From Clostridia bacterium (GTDB lineage Bacteria; Bacillota_A; Clostridia; Oscillospirales; CAG-272), in assembly GCA_017468115.1 (NCBI GenBank), contig JAFUJS010000002.1, positions 1 through 64,000 of the forward strand: a stretch of DNA of 64,000 nucleotides. Reading direction: 5' to 3'. The notes below the pieces were generated by a model. The model was not told the origin of the DNA and made no database searches. It saw nothing but the letters and a program-made list of their open reading frames with translations. The first letter of the stretch is position 1. The number at the start of each line of letters is the position of its first letter. The translations under genes and the position numbers were made by a program. Below are positions 7,083 through 16,082 of this stretch, in pieces.

Positions 7083-7913
7083 TTTTATCATATCAACAAG
7101 GCTTGGAATACATTCCTCAAACTTTGTGCCATACGGGTGGCTGTCCTTGTCGGGAAGAGTCCTTTCTATTGTCAAAACAGTAAAGTCAACAGCTATCTGA
7201 ATAGCTCTTTCGATATCAAACCCACGGGTAAGAGCGCCTGCAAAAACAGAGGAGAAGGTGTCTCCTGTGCCATGGAATGAGGCAGGAATTGTATCACGCT
7301 TATAGTAGTAGTATTTTCCACTCTCGCTATCGTAAAAATAGGCACCCTGTGTCTGTTTATCAAAGGAAATACCGGTCAAAACCGCCTTCTTAGCACCTAG
7401 CCTGCACAGGTCTTTGAGCATATTTTTTATGTACTCCTCGTCGTAGTCCTGTGTATAGGGCACATCAAGCAAAAAGCAAGCCTCGGTAATGTTTGGAACA
7501 ATAATATCGGCAACGGAGCAAAGCCTTGCCATATGAGAAGGAAACTCGCTGTCAAAGCCAACGTACATTTTGCCGTTATCAGCCATAGCAGGGTCAACGA
7601 AAACCAAGGTATTGTCCCCTCTGAAGGCGTTTATAAAGTCAATGGTATAGTTAATTTGCTTTTCGTTTCCAAGATAGCCTGTGTAAATTGTATCAAAGGC
7701 AATATTACAGCTTTGCCAATGGTCAGAAATCTTAGGAATGTCGTCGCTCAAATCACGGAAGGTAAAGCCGGTAAAGCCGCCTGTGTGAGTTGAGAGGATT
7801 GAGGTAGGCAAAATTGCACACTCAATGCCCATTGCAGAAACTAAGGGAAGTGCAACGGTAATGGAGCATTTTCCAAAGCAGGAAATATCTTGTATGGTAA
7901 CGATACGTTTCAT
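7080..7913 (-). CDS. pdxY: Pyridoxamine/pyridoxal kinase-like protein (ribokinase fold, PdxY type)
   Basis: 277 residues. It phosphorylates B6 vitamers in the salvage route to pyridoxal phosphate. Family marks are the N-terminal TIQDISCFGKCS, the STHTGG segment (41-46), VFVDPAMADNGKMY and the PfkB-type catalytic FHGTGDTFSS near 220, where GTGD provides the anion hole and base Asp. The start is taken at the Met of MKRIV (G-rich site upstream); an upstream ATG at 7952 would add an unlikely hydrophobic leader. Distinguishing PdxY from PdxK by eye is unreliable, so the symbol is tentative. Confidence 0.8.
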   Translation of the reverse strand: MKRIVTIQDISCFGKCSITVALPLVSAMGIECAILPTSILSTHTGGFTGFTFRDLSDDIPKISDHWQSCNIAFDTIYTGYLGNEKQINYTIDFINAFRGDNTLVFVDPAMADNGKMYVGFDSEFPSHMARLCSVADIIVPNITEACFLLDVPYTQDYDEEYIKNMLKDLCRLGAKKAVLTGISFDKQTQGAYFYDSESGKYYYYKRDTIPASFHGTGDTFSSVFAGALTRGFDIERAIQIAVDFTVLTIERTLPDKDSHPYGTKFEECIPSLVDMIK

Positions 7914-8010
7914 TTTTATTACCCCCAAAAAAAAGATATTTTGATTATACAACTAAAGCCTTGCTTTGTCAATACACACGCAAAAATTTTGCGCAAGTTT
8001 TATATATATC

Positions 8011-8039
8011 TTGACACAGGCGAAAAATATTGTTATAAT
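8011..8039 (+). promoter_or_regulatory. Promoter of the dapA-dapB-lysA operon
   Basis: A perfect TTGACA (8011-8016), 17 bp, TATAAT (8034-8039). The leader of about 48 nt is too short for a lysine riboswitch. Confidence 0.88.
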
Positions 8040-8093
8040 ATGTACATTACTTTAGTAAACTAAAATTTTCATATATACAGCGAGGTACATATT

Positions 8094-8984
8094 ATGAAGA
8101 AAACATTGTTTGAAGGCGTGGCAACTGCTTTAGTTACTCCTATGCACGAGGATGGCAGCGTTGATTACGAGGCTCTTGACAGACTTGTTGACTGGCAGAT
8201 TAAGGAGGGCGTTAGCGCTCTTGTTGCCTGCGGCACAACAGGTGAGGCTTCTACTCTTACCGATGAGGAGCACAGAGAGGTTATTGCTCGTGTTGTTAAA
8301 AAAGCAAATAAGCGTGTTCCTGTAATTGCAGGAACAGGCAGTAACGATTTAGAATATGCACTTTCCCTTACAAGATATGCATGTGAGGCAGGTGCTGATG
8401 CTGTTCTTACAGTAACACCATACTATAACAAGGCAACACAGGCTGGTCTTATCAAGATGTTTACAGCACTTGCTGACCATAGCACCGTGCCTGTAATCCT
8501 TTACAATGTTCCATCCAGAACAGGTGTGAATATTGAGCCTGCAACCTATAAGGCTCTTATGGAGCACGAGAACATTATCGCTATCAAGGAGGCAAATGGT
8601 AATATCAGCAAGATTGTTGAAACCATGTCCTATGTAAGCGAAAATCTTGATATGTATAGTGGTAACGACGACCAAATCGTGCCAATTATGTCCCTTGGCG
8701 GCAAGGGTGTTATTTCCGTTGTATCTAACATTTTGCCAAGAAAGACCTCCGATATGTGTGCTAAGTTCCTTTCAGGCGATATTGAGGGCGCAAGACAAAT
8801 CCAGTTTGACCTTCACGCAGTTATTGACAGCCTGTTTTCTGAGGTTAACCCAATTCCTGTTAAGGCTGCAATGGCAAAAATGGGCTTTGGCACAAACACT
8901 CTAAGGCTACCACTTACACCTATGAGCGAGGCAAAGTGTGAGGTTATGCTCGGTCTTATGAGAGAGCAGGGGCTTGATGTATGA
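8094..8984 (+). CDS. dapA: 4-hydroxy-tetrahydrodipicolinate synthase
   Basis: 296 residues. It condenses pyruvate and aspartate semialdehyde, the first committed step of diaminopimelate/lysine synthesis. The Schiff-base lysine is Lys165 in IIAIKEANGN, Tyr137 is in ILYNVPSRTG, and the GTTGEAS loop (47-53) binds the pyruvate carboxylate. Length and motifs match the family throughout. It is first in the operon, with its stop overlapping the dapB start by 4 nt (ATGA), so the two are translationally coupled. Confidence 0.97.
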   Translation: MKKTLFEGVATALVTPMHEDGSVDYEALDRLVDWQIKEGVSALVACGTTGEASTLTDEEHREVIARVVKKANKRVPVIAGTGSNDLEYALSLTRYACEAGADAVLTVTPYYNKATQAGLIKMFTALADHSTVPVILYNVPSRTGVNIEPATYKALMEHENIIAIKEANGNISKIVETMSYVSENLDMYSGNDDQIVPIMSLGGKGVISVVSNILPRKTSDMCAKFLSGDIEGARQIQFDLHAVIDSLFSEVNPIPVKAAMAKMGFGTNTLRLPLTPMSEAKCEVMLGLMREQGLDV

Positions 8985-9727
8985 TTAGGGTTTTAGTTCA
9001 TGGCTCCAACGGAAAAATGGGTGGACATGTTATAAACCAGCTCTCAAAAAGGGAGGATATGGAGCTTTTCTGCGGTGTTGACCACGTTACAACCGGTAAC
9101 GAGGGCTACCTGCACTATGATAGCTTTGATAAGGTTGAGGGTACACCCGACGTTATTATCGACTTTTCCTTCCACACTCTTGTAAAGGGTGTTTTGGAAT
9201 ACGCAATTAAGGTTGAAAGACCTGTAATTATTGCAACAACCGCTCTTGACGATGGCGACAAGGCTATGGTTGCCAAGGCGGCACAAAGGGTTCCTGTATT
9301 TTTGGCATCAAATATGTCTATCGGTATTGCCTTGCTTTGCGACTTTGCAAAGGAGGCGGCAAGGGCTTTCCCCGATGCAGATATAGAAATCGTTGAGGCT
9401 CATCACAACCGTAAGGTTGACGCACCCTCAGGCACAGCAATCACAGTTGCCGACTCTATTAAAGAGGTAAGACCGGAGGCAGAGTATGTTTATGGCAGGG
9501 GTGGAGAGAGCAAGCGCACAAAAAATGAAATCGGCATCCATGCACTTCGTATGGCTAATATAGTTGGCGAGCATTCTGTTTATATAACAACAGACTCTCA
9601 GCAGCTTGTCCTTTCTCACACAGCCTATGACCGTTCACTTTTTGCAGACGGCGCAATTAAGGCTGCAGCCTTTTTGGTGGGCAAGGAAAAGGGCCTTTAC
9701 ACAATGCAGGATATGTTTAAGAAATAA
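8981..9727 (+). CDS. dapB: 4-hydroxy-tetrahydrodipicolinate reductase
   Basis: 248 residues. It is the NAD(P)H-dependent second step after DapA. The N-terminal Rossmann motif is VLVHGSNGKMGGHV, a slight variant of the usual GxxGxMG. The substrate-binding signature EIVEAHHNRKVDAPSGTA carries the catalytic His pair and Lys. SNMSIGIALL precedes it, as in the family. The start overlaps the dapA stop. A 42-nt spacer follows, then lysA. Confidence 0.97.
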   Translation: MIRVLVHGSNGKMGGHVINQLSKREDMELFCGVDHVTTGNEGYLHYDSFDKVEGTPDVIIDFSFHTLVKGVLEYAIKVERPVIIATTALDDGDKAMVAKAAQRVPVFLASNMSIGIALLCDFAKEAARAFPDADIEIVEAHHNRKVDAPSGTAITVADSIKEVRPEAEYVYGRGGESKRTKNEIGIHALRMANIVGEHSVYITTDSQQLVLSHTAYDRSLFADGAIKAAAFLVGKEKGLYTMQDMFKK

Positions 9728-9769
9728 GCTAAGTCCCTCACCTTGGGGGTCTTACTTTAAGGAGAAAAT

Positions 9770-11089
9770 ATGTATTGCGAGGAAATGGAATTACTTCACA
9801 GTAATTTAAGCATAAGAGACGGCAATCTCTTTTTTGCAGGCTACGACACAGTAGAGCTTGCAAAAAGATACGGCACACCTCTTATGCTTCTTGACGAAAA
9901 CAGAATAAGAAACAGAATGCGCACCTATCTTGGCGCTATGGAAAAATATTTTGGCAAGGGCTCCTGCCCCTTGTATGCGAGCAAGGCACTTTCCTTCGTT
10001 GGCATTTATCAAATTGCTAAGGAGGAGGGTATTAAAACTGATATAGTTTCCTTGGGAGAGCTATATACAGCAAAGGAAGCCGGCTTCCCCCTTGAAAACG
10101 CCTTTTTCCACGGTAACGCCAAGACAGATTACGATATTGAAGCAGCTATAAATGAGGGTATTGGATACTTTGTGGTTGACACATATGATGAGCTTTATGC
10201 TATAAACACAATAGCAGGTAAGCTTGGCAAGACCCAAAAAATTCTTCTAAGAATTACCCCGGGCATTGACCCCCATACTCACAAGGCAATTTCCACAGGT
10301 AGCGTCGACAGTAAATTCGGCACAGCCATTGAAACAGGACAGGCAATGGAAATTGTTGAGTCCGCCCTTGCGCTTGAAAATATTGAGCTTTCGGGACTTC
10401 ATTGTCATATAGGCTCACAGATTTTCGAGATTGAGCCCTTTTGTCAGGCTGCAGACATTATGCTTGAGTTCATAAATGAAATCAATGTAAAATGCGGCTA
10501 CACTCCAAAATATCTTAACCTTGGCGGCGGCTTTGGTGTAAGATATGTTGATAGCGACCCATATATTGATTATGAGGAAAATATCAAGAAAATTGCGGAG
10601 CACATAAACGCACAAATTGAAAAGAACAATCTTCCAAGACCTATAATTCTTATGGAGCCGGGAAGAAGCATAGTTGCCGATAGCGGAATGACTGTTTATC
10701 AGGTTGGCTCCGTCAAGGAAATTGACGGCTACAAGAATTATGTGGCAATTGATGGCGGTATGTCCGATAATCCAAGATATGCACTTTATCAGTCAAAATA
10801 TACCGTGCTTTGCGCAAATCGTATGGACGAGCGTGCAGATTATGAATGCACAGTCGCAGGCAGGCTTTGCGAAAGCGGAGACCTTATTGGCGAAAATATT
10901 ACTCTTCCAAAGGTAAGCCGTGGGGACTATATCGGTGTTTTGGTAACAGGCGCATATAACTACTCAATGGCATCAAACTATAATAGAATCAATCGCCCAA
11001 TGGTTCTTCTTCTCGGAGACCGAGAAAGGGTGGCAATCAAGCGTGAAAGCTACACAGACGTTTTCCGCCTTGATAATAAATTAGACTAA
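9770..11089 (+). CDS. lysA: Diaminopimelate decarboxylase
   Basis: 439 residues. This PLP enzyme converts meso-diaminopimelate to lysine. The PLP lysine is Lys72 in YASKALSF. The Gly-rich LNLGGGFGV binds the phosphate, EPGRSIVADSG is the conserved strand, and GRLCESGD carries the Cys of the second-subunit active site. C-terminal GAYNYSMASNYNR is typical. The ATG at 9770 follows AAGGAGAAAAT. Last gene of the operon, closed by a strong terminator. The intermediate dap steps are not in this window. Confidence 0.97.
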   Translation: MYCEEMELLHSNLSIRDGNLFFAGYDTVELAKRYGTPLMLLDENRIRNRMRTYLGAMEKYFGKGSCPLYASKALSFVGIYQIAKEEGIKTDIVSLGELYTAKEAGFPLENAFFHGNAKTDYDIEAAINEGIGYFVVDTYDELYAINTIAGKLGKTQKILLRITPGIDPHTHKAISTGSVDSKFGTAIETGQAMEIVESALALENIELSGLHCHIGSQIFEIEPFCQAADIMLEFINEINVKCGYTPKYLNLGGGFGVRYVDSDPYIDYEENIKKIAEHINAQIEKNNLPRPIILMEPGRSIVADSGMTVYQVGSVKEIDGYKNYVAIDGGMSDNPRYALYQSKYTVLCANRMDERADYECTVAGRLCESGDLIGENITLPKVSRGDYIGVLVTGAYNYSMASNYNRINRPMVLLLGDRERVAIKRESYTDVFRLDNKLD

Positions 11090-11091
11090 TA

Positions 11092-11120
11092 AAAAAGGAA
11101 CGGATTTACCGTTCCTTTTT
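11092..11120. terminator. Bidirectional terminator between lysA and the YihY/BrkB gene
   Basis: The stem AAAAAGGAACGG / CCGTTCCTTTTT has loop ATTTA and T/A tracts on both sides. Confidence 0.88.
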
Positions 11121-11121
11121 G

Positions 11122-11943
11122 TTACATATTTTCCATTCCGTGCTTTTTGTAGATATAGTATTTATTAAGCTCTGCGCCAAGTAAGACGATAAGAGAGCAG
11201 AAATAAATCCAAAGCATGAAAAATACCAGTGTTCCCATACCAAGATAAATTGATGGGCGGGAAAGCACATAGTCGAGAAATTTTGAGTAGAAAAAGGTAA
11301 AAGCAAGCCACCCTGTGGCTGAAAATAATGCTCCTGGCAGGTGCTTCAAAATCCCCTTTTCCTTGTAAAGACAGCGATACAGGACGGTAAAGAAAAGCAC
11401 CAGCACAAAAAACAATGCCACAAACCTTAGCTCAACAAGGACGGTCAGAAGAATTCTTATAGCCGTGCCCTGTGCGCTTATGCTTTCGTAAAGCAGCTTG
11501 CCAAGGGCAAACACCCCAAGGGATAAAACGCTGATTACAAAAAATACAGCGGCTCTGAAAATTGTTTTTATGGCATTTGCAAGCCAGCCGCACCTGTCGC
11601 TTTTGTCGTAGACGGACTCAATTCCTCGGCAAAGACCTCCAACCCCTTTACTGCTTGCCCATATAGCTGTGATAATGCTAATTGGTAGGAATATGCGAAT
11701 GTCCGTTTCTTTAATTTTTTCAATAATTGCAAAAAAGCCGTCCAAAAGAGCCTTTGGTACAAGATTCTGAATAAGCTCCTCAAAGGCTGATACCAGCCCC
11801 GGGGACAGCATGCCAAGAAGAAAAAGAAGCAGGGCAATAAACGGTATTGCTGAAATAGTTACAAAAAAGCTAATTGAGCTACCAAGAATACTTAGCCTGT
11901 CCTCTTTATATACTTTAGTTAGATATTTGATAATTTTGCTCAT
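11122..11943 (-). CDS. YihY/BrkB family inner-membrane protein
   Basis: About 273 residues with six hydrophobic segments. The family signature is present: SISFFVTISAIPFIALL near the N-terminus, IWASSKGVGGLCRGIESVYD in the middle and YLGMGTLVFFMLWIYFCSLIVLLGAELN at the C-terminus. The family was once called ribonuclease BN in error; its role is unproven and proposed to be transport. The start is uncertain: the Met of MSKII (11943) has no strong ribosome binding site, and a GTG 39 bases upstream is possible. It is convergent with lysA. Confidence 0.85.
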   Translation of the reverse strand: MSKIIKYLTKVYKEDRLSILGSSISFFVTISAIPFIALLLFLLGMLSPGLVSAFEELIQNLVPKALLDGFFAIIEKIKETDIRIFLPISIITAIWASSKGVGGLCRGIESVYDKSDRCGWLANAIKTIFRAAVFFVISVLSLGVFALGKLLYESISAQGTAIRILLTVLVELRFVALFFVLVLFFTVLYRCLYKEKGILKHLPGALFSATGWLAFTFFYSKFLDYVLSRPSIYLGMGTLVFFMLWIYFCSLIVLLGAELNKYYIYKKHGMENM

Positions 11944-11987
11944 ACAAATATTTTGTACTTTTTTGTAGAAAAAAATCACCACAATAG

Positions 11988-12016
11988 TTTACAAACGTGT
12001 AAAAATATGTTAATAT
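11988..12016 (+). promoter_or_regulatory. Promoter of the PduL-like gene
   Basis: TTTACA (11988-11993), 17 bp, TAATAT (12011-12016). The site falls just upstream of the minus-strand YihY/BrkB start, so the two genes diverge. Confidence 0.6.
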
Positions 12017-12049
12017 ATTAACGGAATAAAATTTAAGGAGATATATAAA

Positions 12050-12625
12050 ATGAACAACAAGGTTTTAGTTGAAACAAGTGCACGCCACGTACACCTAACA
12101 AGAGAGCATGTTGAAATTCTTTTCGGTGCTGGTCATCAGCTAACACACAAGAAGGATTTGAGCCAGCCCGGCCAGTTCGCTTGTGAGGAAAGAGTTACAG
12201 TTGTTGGCCCAAAGAACGAGATTAAGAATGTTATCGTTCTCGGTCCTGAAAGAAAGGCATCACAGGTTGAGGTTTCCTTGACAGATGCAAGAACACTTGG
12301 CGTTACAGCACCGGTTAGAGAGAGTGGAGATGTTGCAAGCTCCGGCCCATGCAAGCTGGTTGGTCCTTGTGGCGAGGTTGAGCTTTGTGAGGGTGTTATC
12401 GCAGCAAAGAGACACATTCACTTCACCCCTGCAGAGGCTGAAGAGGCTGGCGTTAGCGATAAGCAAATTGTTATGGTTAAGATTGAAAGCGCAGACAGAA
12501 CAACAATTTTTGGCGACGTTGTAGTAAGAGTTCATCCAAACTTCAGCGCAGCTATGCACATTGATACCGATGAGTCCAATGCTGCTCAAGCATTCGGCGC
12601 AGTTTACGGCGAAATCATTAAATAA
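12050..12625 (+). CDS. pduL: PduL-type phosphate acyltransferase
   Basis: 191 residues. It interconverts acyl-CoA and acyl phosphate. The metal-binding His residues are visible in SARHVHL (His13, His15) and KRHIHF (His122, His124), with further His in VRVHPNF and AMHIDTDE. The two similar beta-barrel halves are typical of the family. There is no N-terminal encapsulation peptide, so it is the free housekeeping type that replaces Pta in acetate/propionate formation rather than a microcompartment enzyme. It is monocistronic, with AAGGAG and a terminator. Acetate kinase is not in the window. Confidence 0.92.
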   Translation: MNNKVLVETSARHVHLTREHVEILFGAGHQLTHKKDLSQPGQFACEERVTVVGPKNEIKNVIVLGPERKASQVEVSLTDARTLGVTAPVRESGDVASSGPCKLVGPCGEVELCEGVIAAKRHIHFTPAEAEEAGVSDKQIVMVKIESADRTTIFGDVVVRVHPNFSAAMHIDTDESNAAQAFGAVYGEIIK

Positions 12626-12635
12626 TTAAACAAAT

Positions 12636-12661
12636 AAGCCTGTGGTGTTAATCACAGGCTT
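12636..12661 (+). terminator. Intrinsic terminator after pduL
   Basis: The stem AAGCCTGTG / CACAGGCTT is followed by a T-rich run. Confidence 0.85.
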
Positions 12662-12678
12662 TTATTTTTATCAAGTAT

Positions 12679-12707
12679 TTGACAACTCAGTAATATTATG
12701 TTAAACT
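12679..12707 (+). promoter_or_regulatory. Promoter of the esterase gene
   Basis: TTGACA (12679-12684), 17 bp, TAAACT (12702-12707). Confidence 0.65.
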
Positions 12708-12742
12708 TGAATTAGGATAATATTTATTTAGGAGCAAAAGCT

Positions 12743-13387
12743 ATGATAAAGCAGGACAAAAGCAAACAAATTACACTAAGCGGGGCACAGCTGGGTTATA
12801 TCTTAACCTGCCCCGATAACATAAGACCTGAGGAAAAATTACCACTTATCGTTTTTCTTCATGGCGCAGGTGAGCGTGGAGACGATATTGAAAAGCTAAA
12901 GGTTTATTGTATTCCAAAGCTTTTTACAAAAAATCAAGAGTACAAGGGAATAAGGGCATACACTCTTTCCCCACAATGCCCGCACGACACCACTTGGATT
13001 GACTACAAAAAGGAGCTTGTTGCACTTATTGAGGACATAGCAAGTAGCAATCAGATTGACAGGACAAATATCAGCCTTTGCGGCATTTCAATGGGTGGCT
13101 TTGGCACATGGGAAATGGCGCTTACCTACCCACAAATGTTTTCAAAAATCGCACCACTTTGCGGTGGCGGTATGAACTGGCGCGCATGGGCGCTTAGTAT
13201 GCCAATCCGCACATTCCACGGCAGGCTTGACGATGTTGTGCCTATCTGCCAAACAGAGGCTATGGTAAGCTCTGCTAAGGCACAGGGCAAGGATGTCGAA
13301 TTTATAATCTACGACGACCTTTCCCATAACTGCTGGGACAGAGCATTTGAGGAAACCGACCTTATTGAGTGGTTGGTTACGAAATAA
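12743..13387 (+). CDS. Alpha/beta-hydrolase, esterase/dienelactone-hydrolase-like
   Basis: 214 residues, a minimal alpha/beta-hydrolase. The oxyanion segment is FLHGAGERGDD (38-48). The nucleophile Ser116 is in GISMGGFG, the acid is Asp163 or Asp164 in GRLDDVVP, and His195 is in DLSHNCWD, so the full triad is present. Family relatives (prolyl-oligopeptidase-like or feruloyl/PHB-type esterases) often deacylate sugars or small esters; no signal peptide is present. It is followed 11 nt later by the lipid kinase gene, probably co-transcribed. Confidence 0.82.
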   Translation: MIKQDKSKQITLSGAQLGYILTCPDNIRPEEKLPLIVFLHGAGERGDDIEKLKVYCIPKLFTKNQEYKGIRAYTLSPQCPHDTTWIDYKKELVALIEDIASSNQIDRTNISLCGISMGGFGTWEMALTYPQMFSKIAPLCGGGMNWRAWALSMPIRTFHGRLDDVVPICQTEAMVSSAKAQGKDVEFIIYDDLSHNCWDRAFEETDLIEWLVTK

Positions 13388-13398
13388 AGGAGAGAAAA

Positions 13399-14388
13399 AT
13401 GGGGACTTCTGCCGACAAGGAAAAGAGAATAGTTCATATTATAAATCCTAATGCCGGCAAGGGTATGGTTGGCCGCATAACAAGCGACCTGAAGGATGAA
13501 AAATATGTCTATATTTCAAAATCAGAAGGCGACACGAAGGAAATAATCAGCAGGGAAGGACTTGAAAATCCGGACACGTGCTTCGCTGTTTATGGCGGAG
13601 ACGGCACGGTTTACAAGGCAATCAATGCTATTATGGAATGTGGCTGTAACAAAACCACAAGCCTTAAAATTGTGCCTATTGGTAGTGGAAACGACTTTGC
13701 TAGGACCATTGACACTATGCCAAGGGAATTTTGCGCAGATGTTATGAGTGTCAACGATAGGTATGCAATAAATGTTGTAAATATGGGCTTTGACTGCTCC
13801 GTGGTTGAACGTGCGGCAGAGCTTAAAAAATCCCCGCTTATCACAGGGGGAATGGCATATGCCTTAGGGGTTTTAGGCGAGCTTATAAACAAAAAGCCTC
13901 TTAAGGCTAAGGTTACACTTACATATCTTGACGGCACACAAGAGGTGCTTGACGACAAATTCCTATTAATTGCGGTAGGAAACGGAAAATGGTATGGCGG
14001 CGGTTTCAAGGTTGCCCCGGGTGCAAGACTTGACGACGGCATTTTGGACGTAACAATCATTAAGGACATAAGCTCTGCTACATTTATCAGCCTTGTCGGA
14101 GATTTTAGACGTGGCACCCATATCAAGGATGCCGACGCCTGTGAGCTGAAGTCAGGCACCGAGGAGTTTTTGATTTACAAAAAGTGTAAGGGCGTTAGGG
14201 TAGAGGGCATAGTTACCGTTTGCTGCGACGGAGAAATCTTTAAGGAAAGTACGGTAGATATAGGTGTTATACCTAAGGCGATTAACCTTATCAGACATCA
14301 GCCCGAAAAAAGGGCGGTTGCGCCGAGAAATAATCCAAATCAACCAAAAAAGCCTGACCCCGTGTCTAAAAAGCTGGTAACCAAATAA
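13399..14388 (+). CDS. Diacylglycerol kinase-family lipid kinase (YegS/DgkB-like)
   Basis: 329 residues. It has the DAGK catalytic domain, with INPNAGKG for nucleotide binding, VYGGDGTVYKAIN as the GGDGT ATP motif, and PIGSGNDFAR as the conserved GSGNDxAR segment. A second beta-sandwich domain contains AVGNGKWYGGGFKVAPGA. These kinases phosphorylate diacylglycerol or related lipids for phospholipid recycling. The C-terminus ends in a basic, Pro-rich tail. Start ATG 13399 follows AAAGGAGAG; an upstream in-frame start at 13369 overlaps the esterase and lacks a site. Confidence 0.88.
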   Translation: MGTSADKEKRIVHIINPNAGKGMVGRITSDLKDEKYVYISKSEGDTKEIISREGLENPDTCFAVYGGDGTVYKAINAIMECGCNKTTSLKIVPIGSGNDFARTIDTMPREFCADVMSVNDRYAINVVNMGFDCSVVERAAELKKSPLITGGMAYALGVLGELINKKPLKAKVTLTYLDGTQEVLDDKFLLIAVGNGKWYGGGFKVAPGARLDDGILDVTIIKDISSATFISLVGDFRRGTHIKDADACELKSGTEEFLIYKKCKGVRVEGIVTVCCDGEIFKESTVDIGVIPKAINLIRHQPEKRAVAPRNNPNQPKKPDPVSKKLVTK

Positions 14389-14392
14389 AATA

Positions 14393-14419
14393 AAAAGGAG
14401 CCAAACGGCTCCTTTTTTT
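14393..14419. terminator. Bidirectional terminator
   Basis: The stem AAAAAGGAGCC / GGCTCCTTTTT has loop AAAC and closes both the lipid kinase gene and the minus-strand lyase operon. Confidence 0.87.
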
Positions 14420-16082
14420 ATGCCTCAATTCTAAACTCAAAGTGGTCGCAAGGCTCATTTACCTCAATATCTATCAGGTAAACGGTCTTGCCTTCCTTTA
14501 GGGAATTGTCCTCGTTTATTGAAACTGTGTGTATATCTGCCTTGTAGCTTGCCTTAGCCAGAGATTTGTCAAATAAAACCTTTACCGAATCAATGGTTAT
14601 AGCTCCGTCCTCGATTTTCGGCTCATCATAGGAAACAAGCCTTTCGACAAGGGTATTTACCCCCTTAAAGGTATCTCTTACAGTAACACCGCTTTCATTT
14701 GGCGTATAATCACGCACAAGATACAAGCCCTCAATGTCGTACAGCTCGTGATAGTCAACGCTGAACACCCCATTTTTGTAAGAGGTATAGGACTTAGTTC
14801 CTCTGATATTTGCCTGCTCTTTGCCGTTGATAATAGGCACGTTATGGCTTCTTGATGCAGGCTCAAGATATTTAGTGTAGCGCACATCTGTAAAGTAATC
14901 CTTTGTGTATGGGCGCACGCCAATATCAATCAGCACCTGCTTGTTGTTTTTGGAGATAATGAAGGAGCCAACGTCGTTGTGGTTATGGCTCTCTCCGTTT
15001 GTTCCGCCCTTTGCCCCCAAGCAGTATTTGTCGGTTCGCTTAATAAACCAGCCTGCGTTTTCCATATAAACCTCTTCACGTGGAAGGGGAGTAAACTCAT
15101 AGCTTGGGTCGTAATATTCGATATAGAGAAGTATATGAATAAACGGGTCATCTGGCAGGGAGTGTCTGCTTTTTGAGGGCATTATAAATTCATCCCCGTA
15201 AACGCTTTTGAGAATATACAAAAGCGCTGCGTTGGTTTTAACATCCATAGGAGAGTCCCCGTAGGAGGTTATAACATCCTCGTCAAGCATCGTGTTCTGA
15301 TAGAAAAGGGCGATTTTCTTCGTCTTTTCCAGCTTGAAATAGTCAATTTCGCCCTTTGTGTAATCACGAAGAGCAATTGCATAGGCAAGAAAGGAAACAA
15401 AGCCGTAGCCCCAGTAGCCGGGACCCTCAAGGCAAACACCATCATCGGGAAAGCCCTGATAGTACTTCTTCATATTTAACTCAAATCGTGGAAGCAGCTT
15501 GTCAAACTCATCAGGAAAAACAAGCATAAGGGTAATTCCTGTGAAGCCTGCACAAACAGAGGTCCAGTTATTGTACCTGTCCTCCCAATGCCAGATTTGG
15601 CGCTTGAATGGCTCCAGAATTCTTCTTTCAAGCTCGGTTTTTATTCTTTTTTTGTTAAGTGGGTGGATTTTATCCCCCATAAGATGATAAATCAGCGCAA
15701 GAGTGGTACCCATAGCAGTTGAGCAAAGGTCCAGCTCATAGTAGTTTTCCTCGGTTATATCGGGAACGTGGGCAGGCAAAGCCCAGCAGTAAATTGAAAG
15801 CACATCATAAATACAGTCGTCAAGATCTCTTATGTAGTCCTCGCCATAGAACAGAGCCATATATGCACAGGCAATCAGCTTTCTTATATGGTCGGAATGG
15901 TCTACCTCATAGGAGCTTCTTTCGCCAATTTCGGAGAATTTTCTGATTTTAGAAAACTCAAGAATGGAAAGAGGCTTGTTTTTTATGTTGTAATATTCAA
16001 GATATTTGCTACGCAGCTCCTCGTACTTAGGGCTGGTTCTGTATTCTTCAATAAATTTCGGGTCCTTGAATTTGTCAAACAT
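14418..16082 (-). CDS. Heparinase II/III-like polysaccharide lyase family protein (paralogue A)
   Basis: 554 residues. An alpha-toroid N-terminal half (about 1-320) contains NNWTSVCAG (171-179) and CLEGPGYWGYG (217-227). A beta-sandwich C-terminal half contains NGESHNHNDVGSF with His366 and His368, the family signature. These enzymes cleave uronic-acid glycosides by beta-elimination; relatives in lyase families PL12, 15, 17 and 21 are exolytic on oligosaccharides. No signal peptide: a cytoplasmic oligosaccharide enzyme is inferred. Its ATG overlaps the stop of paralogue B by one base (TAATG), giving tight coupling. It is last in the operon. The exact substrate is unknown, and some heparinase-fold proteins may not be lyases. 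Confidence 0.85.
   Translation of the reverse strand: MFDKFKDPKFIEEYRTSPKYEELRSKYLEYYNIKNKPLSILEFSKIRKFSEIGERSSYEVDHSDHIRKLIACAYMALFYGEDYIRDLDDCIYDVLSIYCWALPAHVPDITEENYYELDLCSTAMGTTLALIYHLMGDKIHPLNKKRIKTELERRILEPFKRQIWHWEDRYNNWTSVCAGFTGITLMLVFPDEFDKLLPRFELNMKKYYQGFPDDGVCLEGPGYWGYGFVSFLAYAIALRDYTKGEIDYFKLEKTKKIALFYQNTMLDEDVITSYGDSPMDVKTNAALLYILKSVYGDEFIMPSKSRHSLPDDPFIHILLYIEYYDPSYEFTPLPREEVYMENAGWFIKRTDKYCLGAKGGTNGESHNHNDVGSFIISKNNKQVLIDIGVRPYTKDYFTDVRYTKYLEPASRSHNVPIINGKEQANIRGTKSYTSYKNGVFSVDYHELYDIEGLYLVRDYTPNESGVTVRDTFKGVNTLVERLVSYDEPKIEDGAITIDSVKVLFDKSLAKASYKADIHTVSINEDNSLKEGKTVYLIDIEVNEPCDHFEFRIEA

Noticed and set aside
8040..8093. Possible lysine riboswitch before dapA
   Set aside because: The promoter lies at 8011-8039, leaving about 48 nt of leader, far too short for the L box fold.
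11944..11982. A longer N-terminus for the YihY/BrkB protein from GTG
   Set aside because: The added 13 residues are unlike the family start and lack a ribosome binding site; kept only as an uncertainty.
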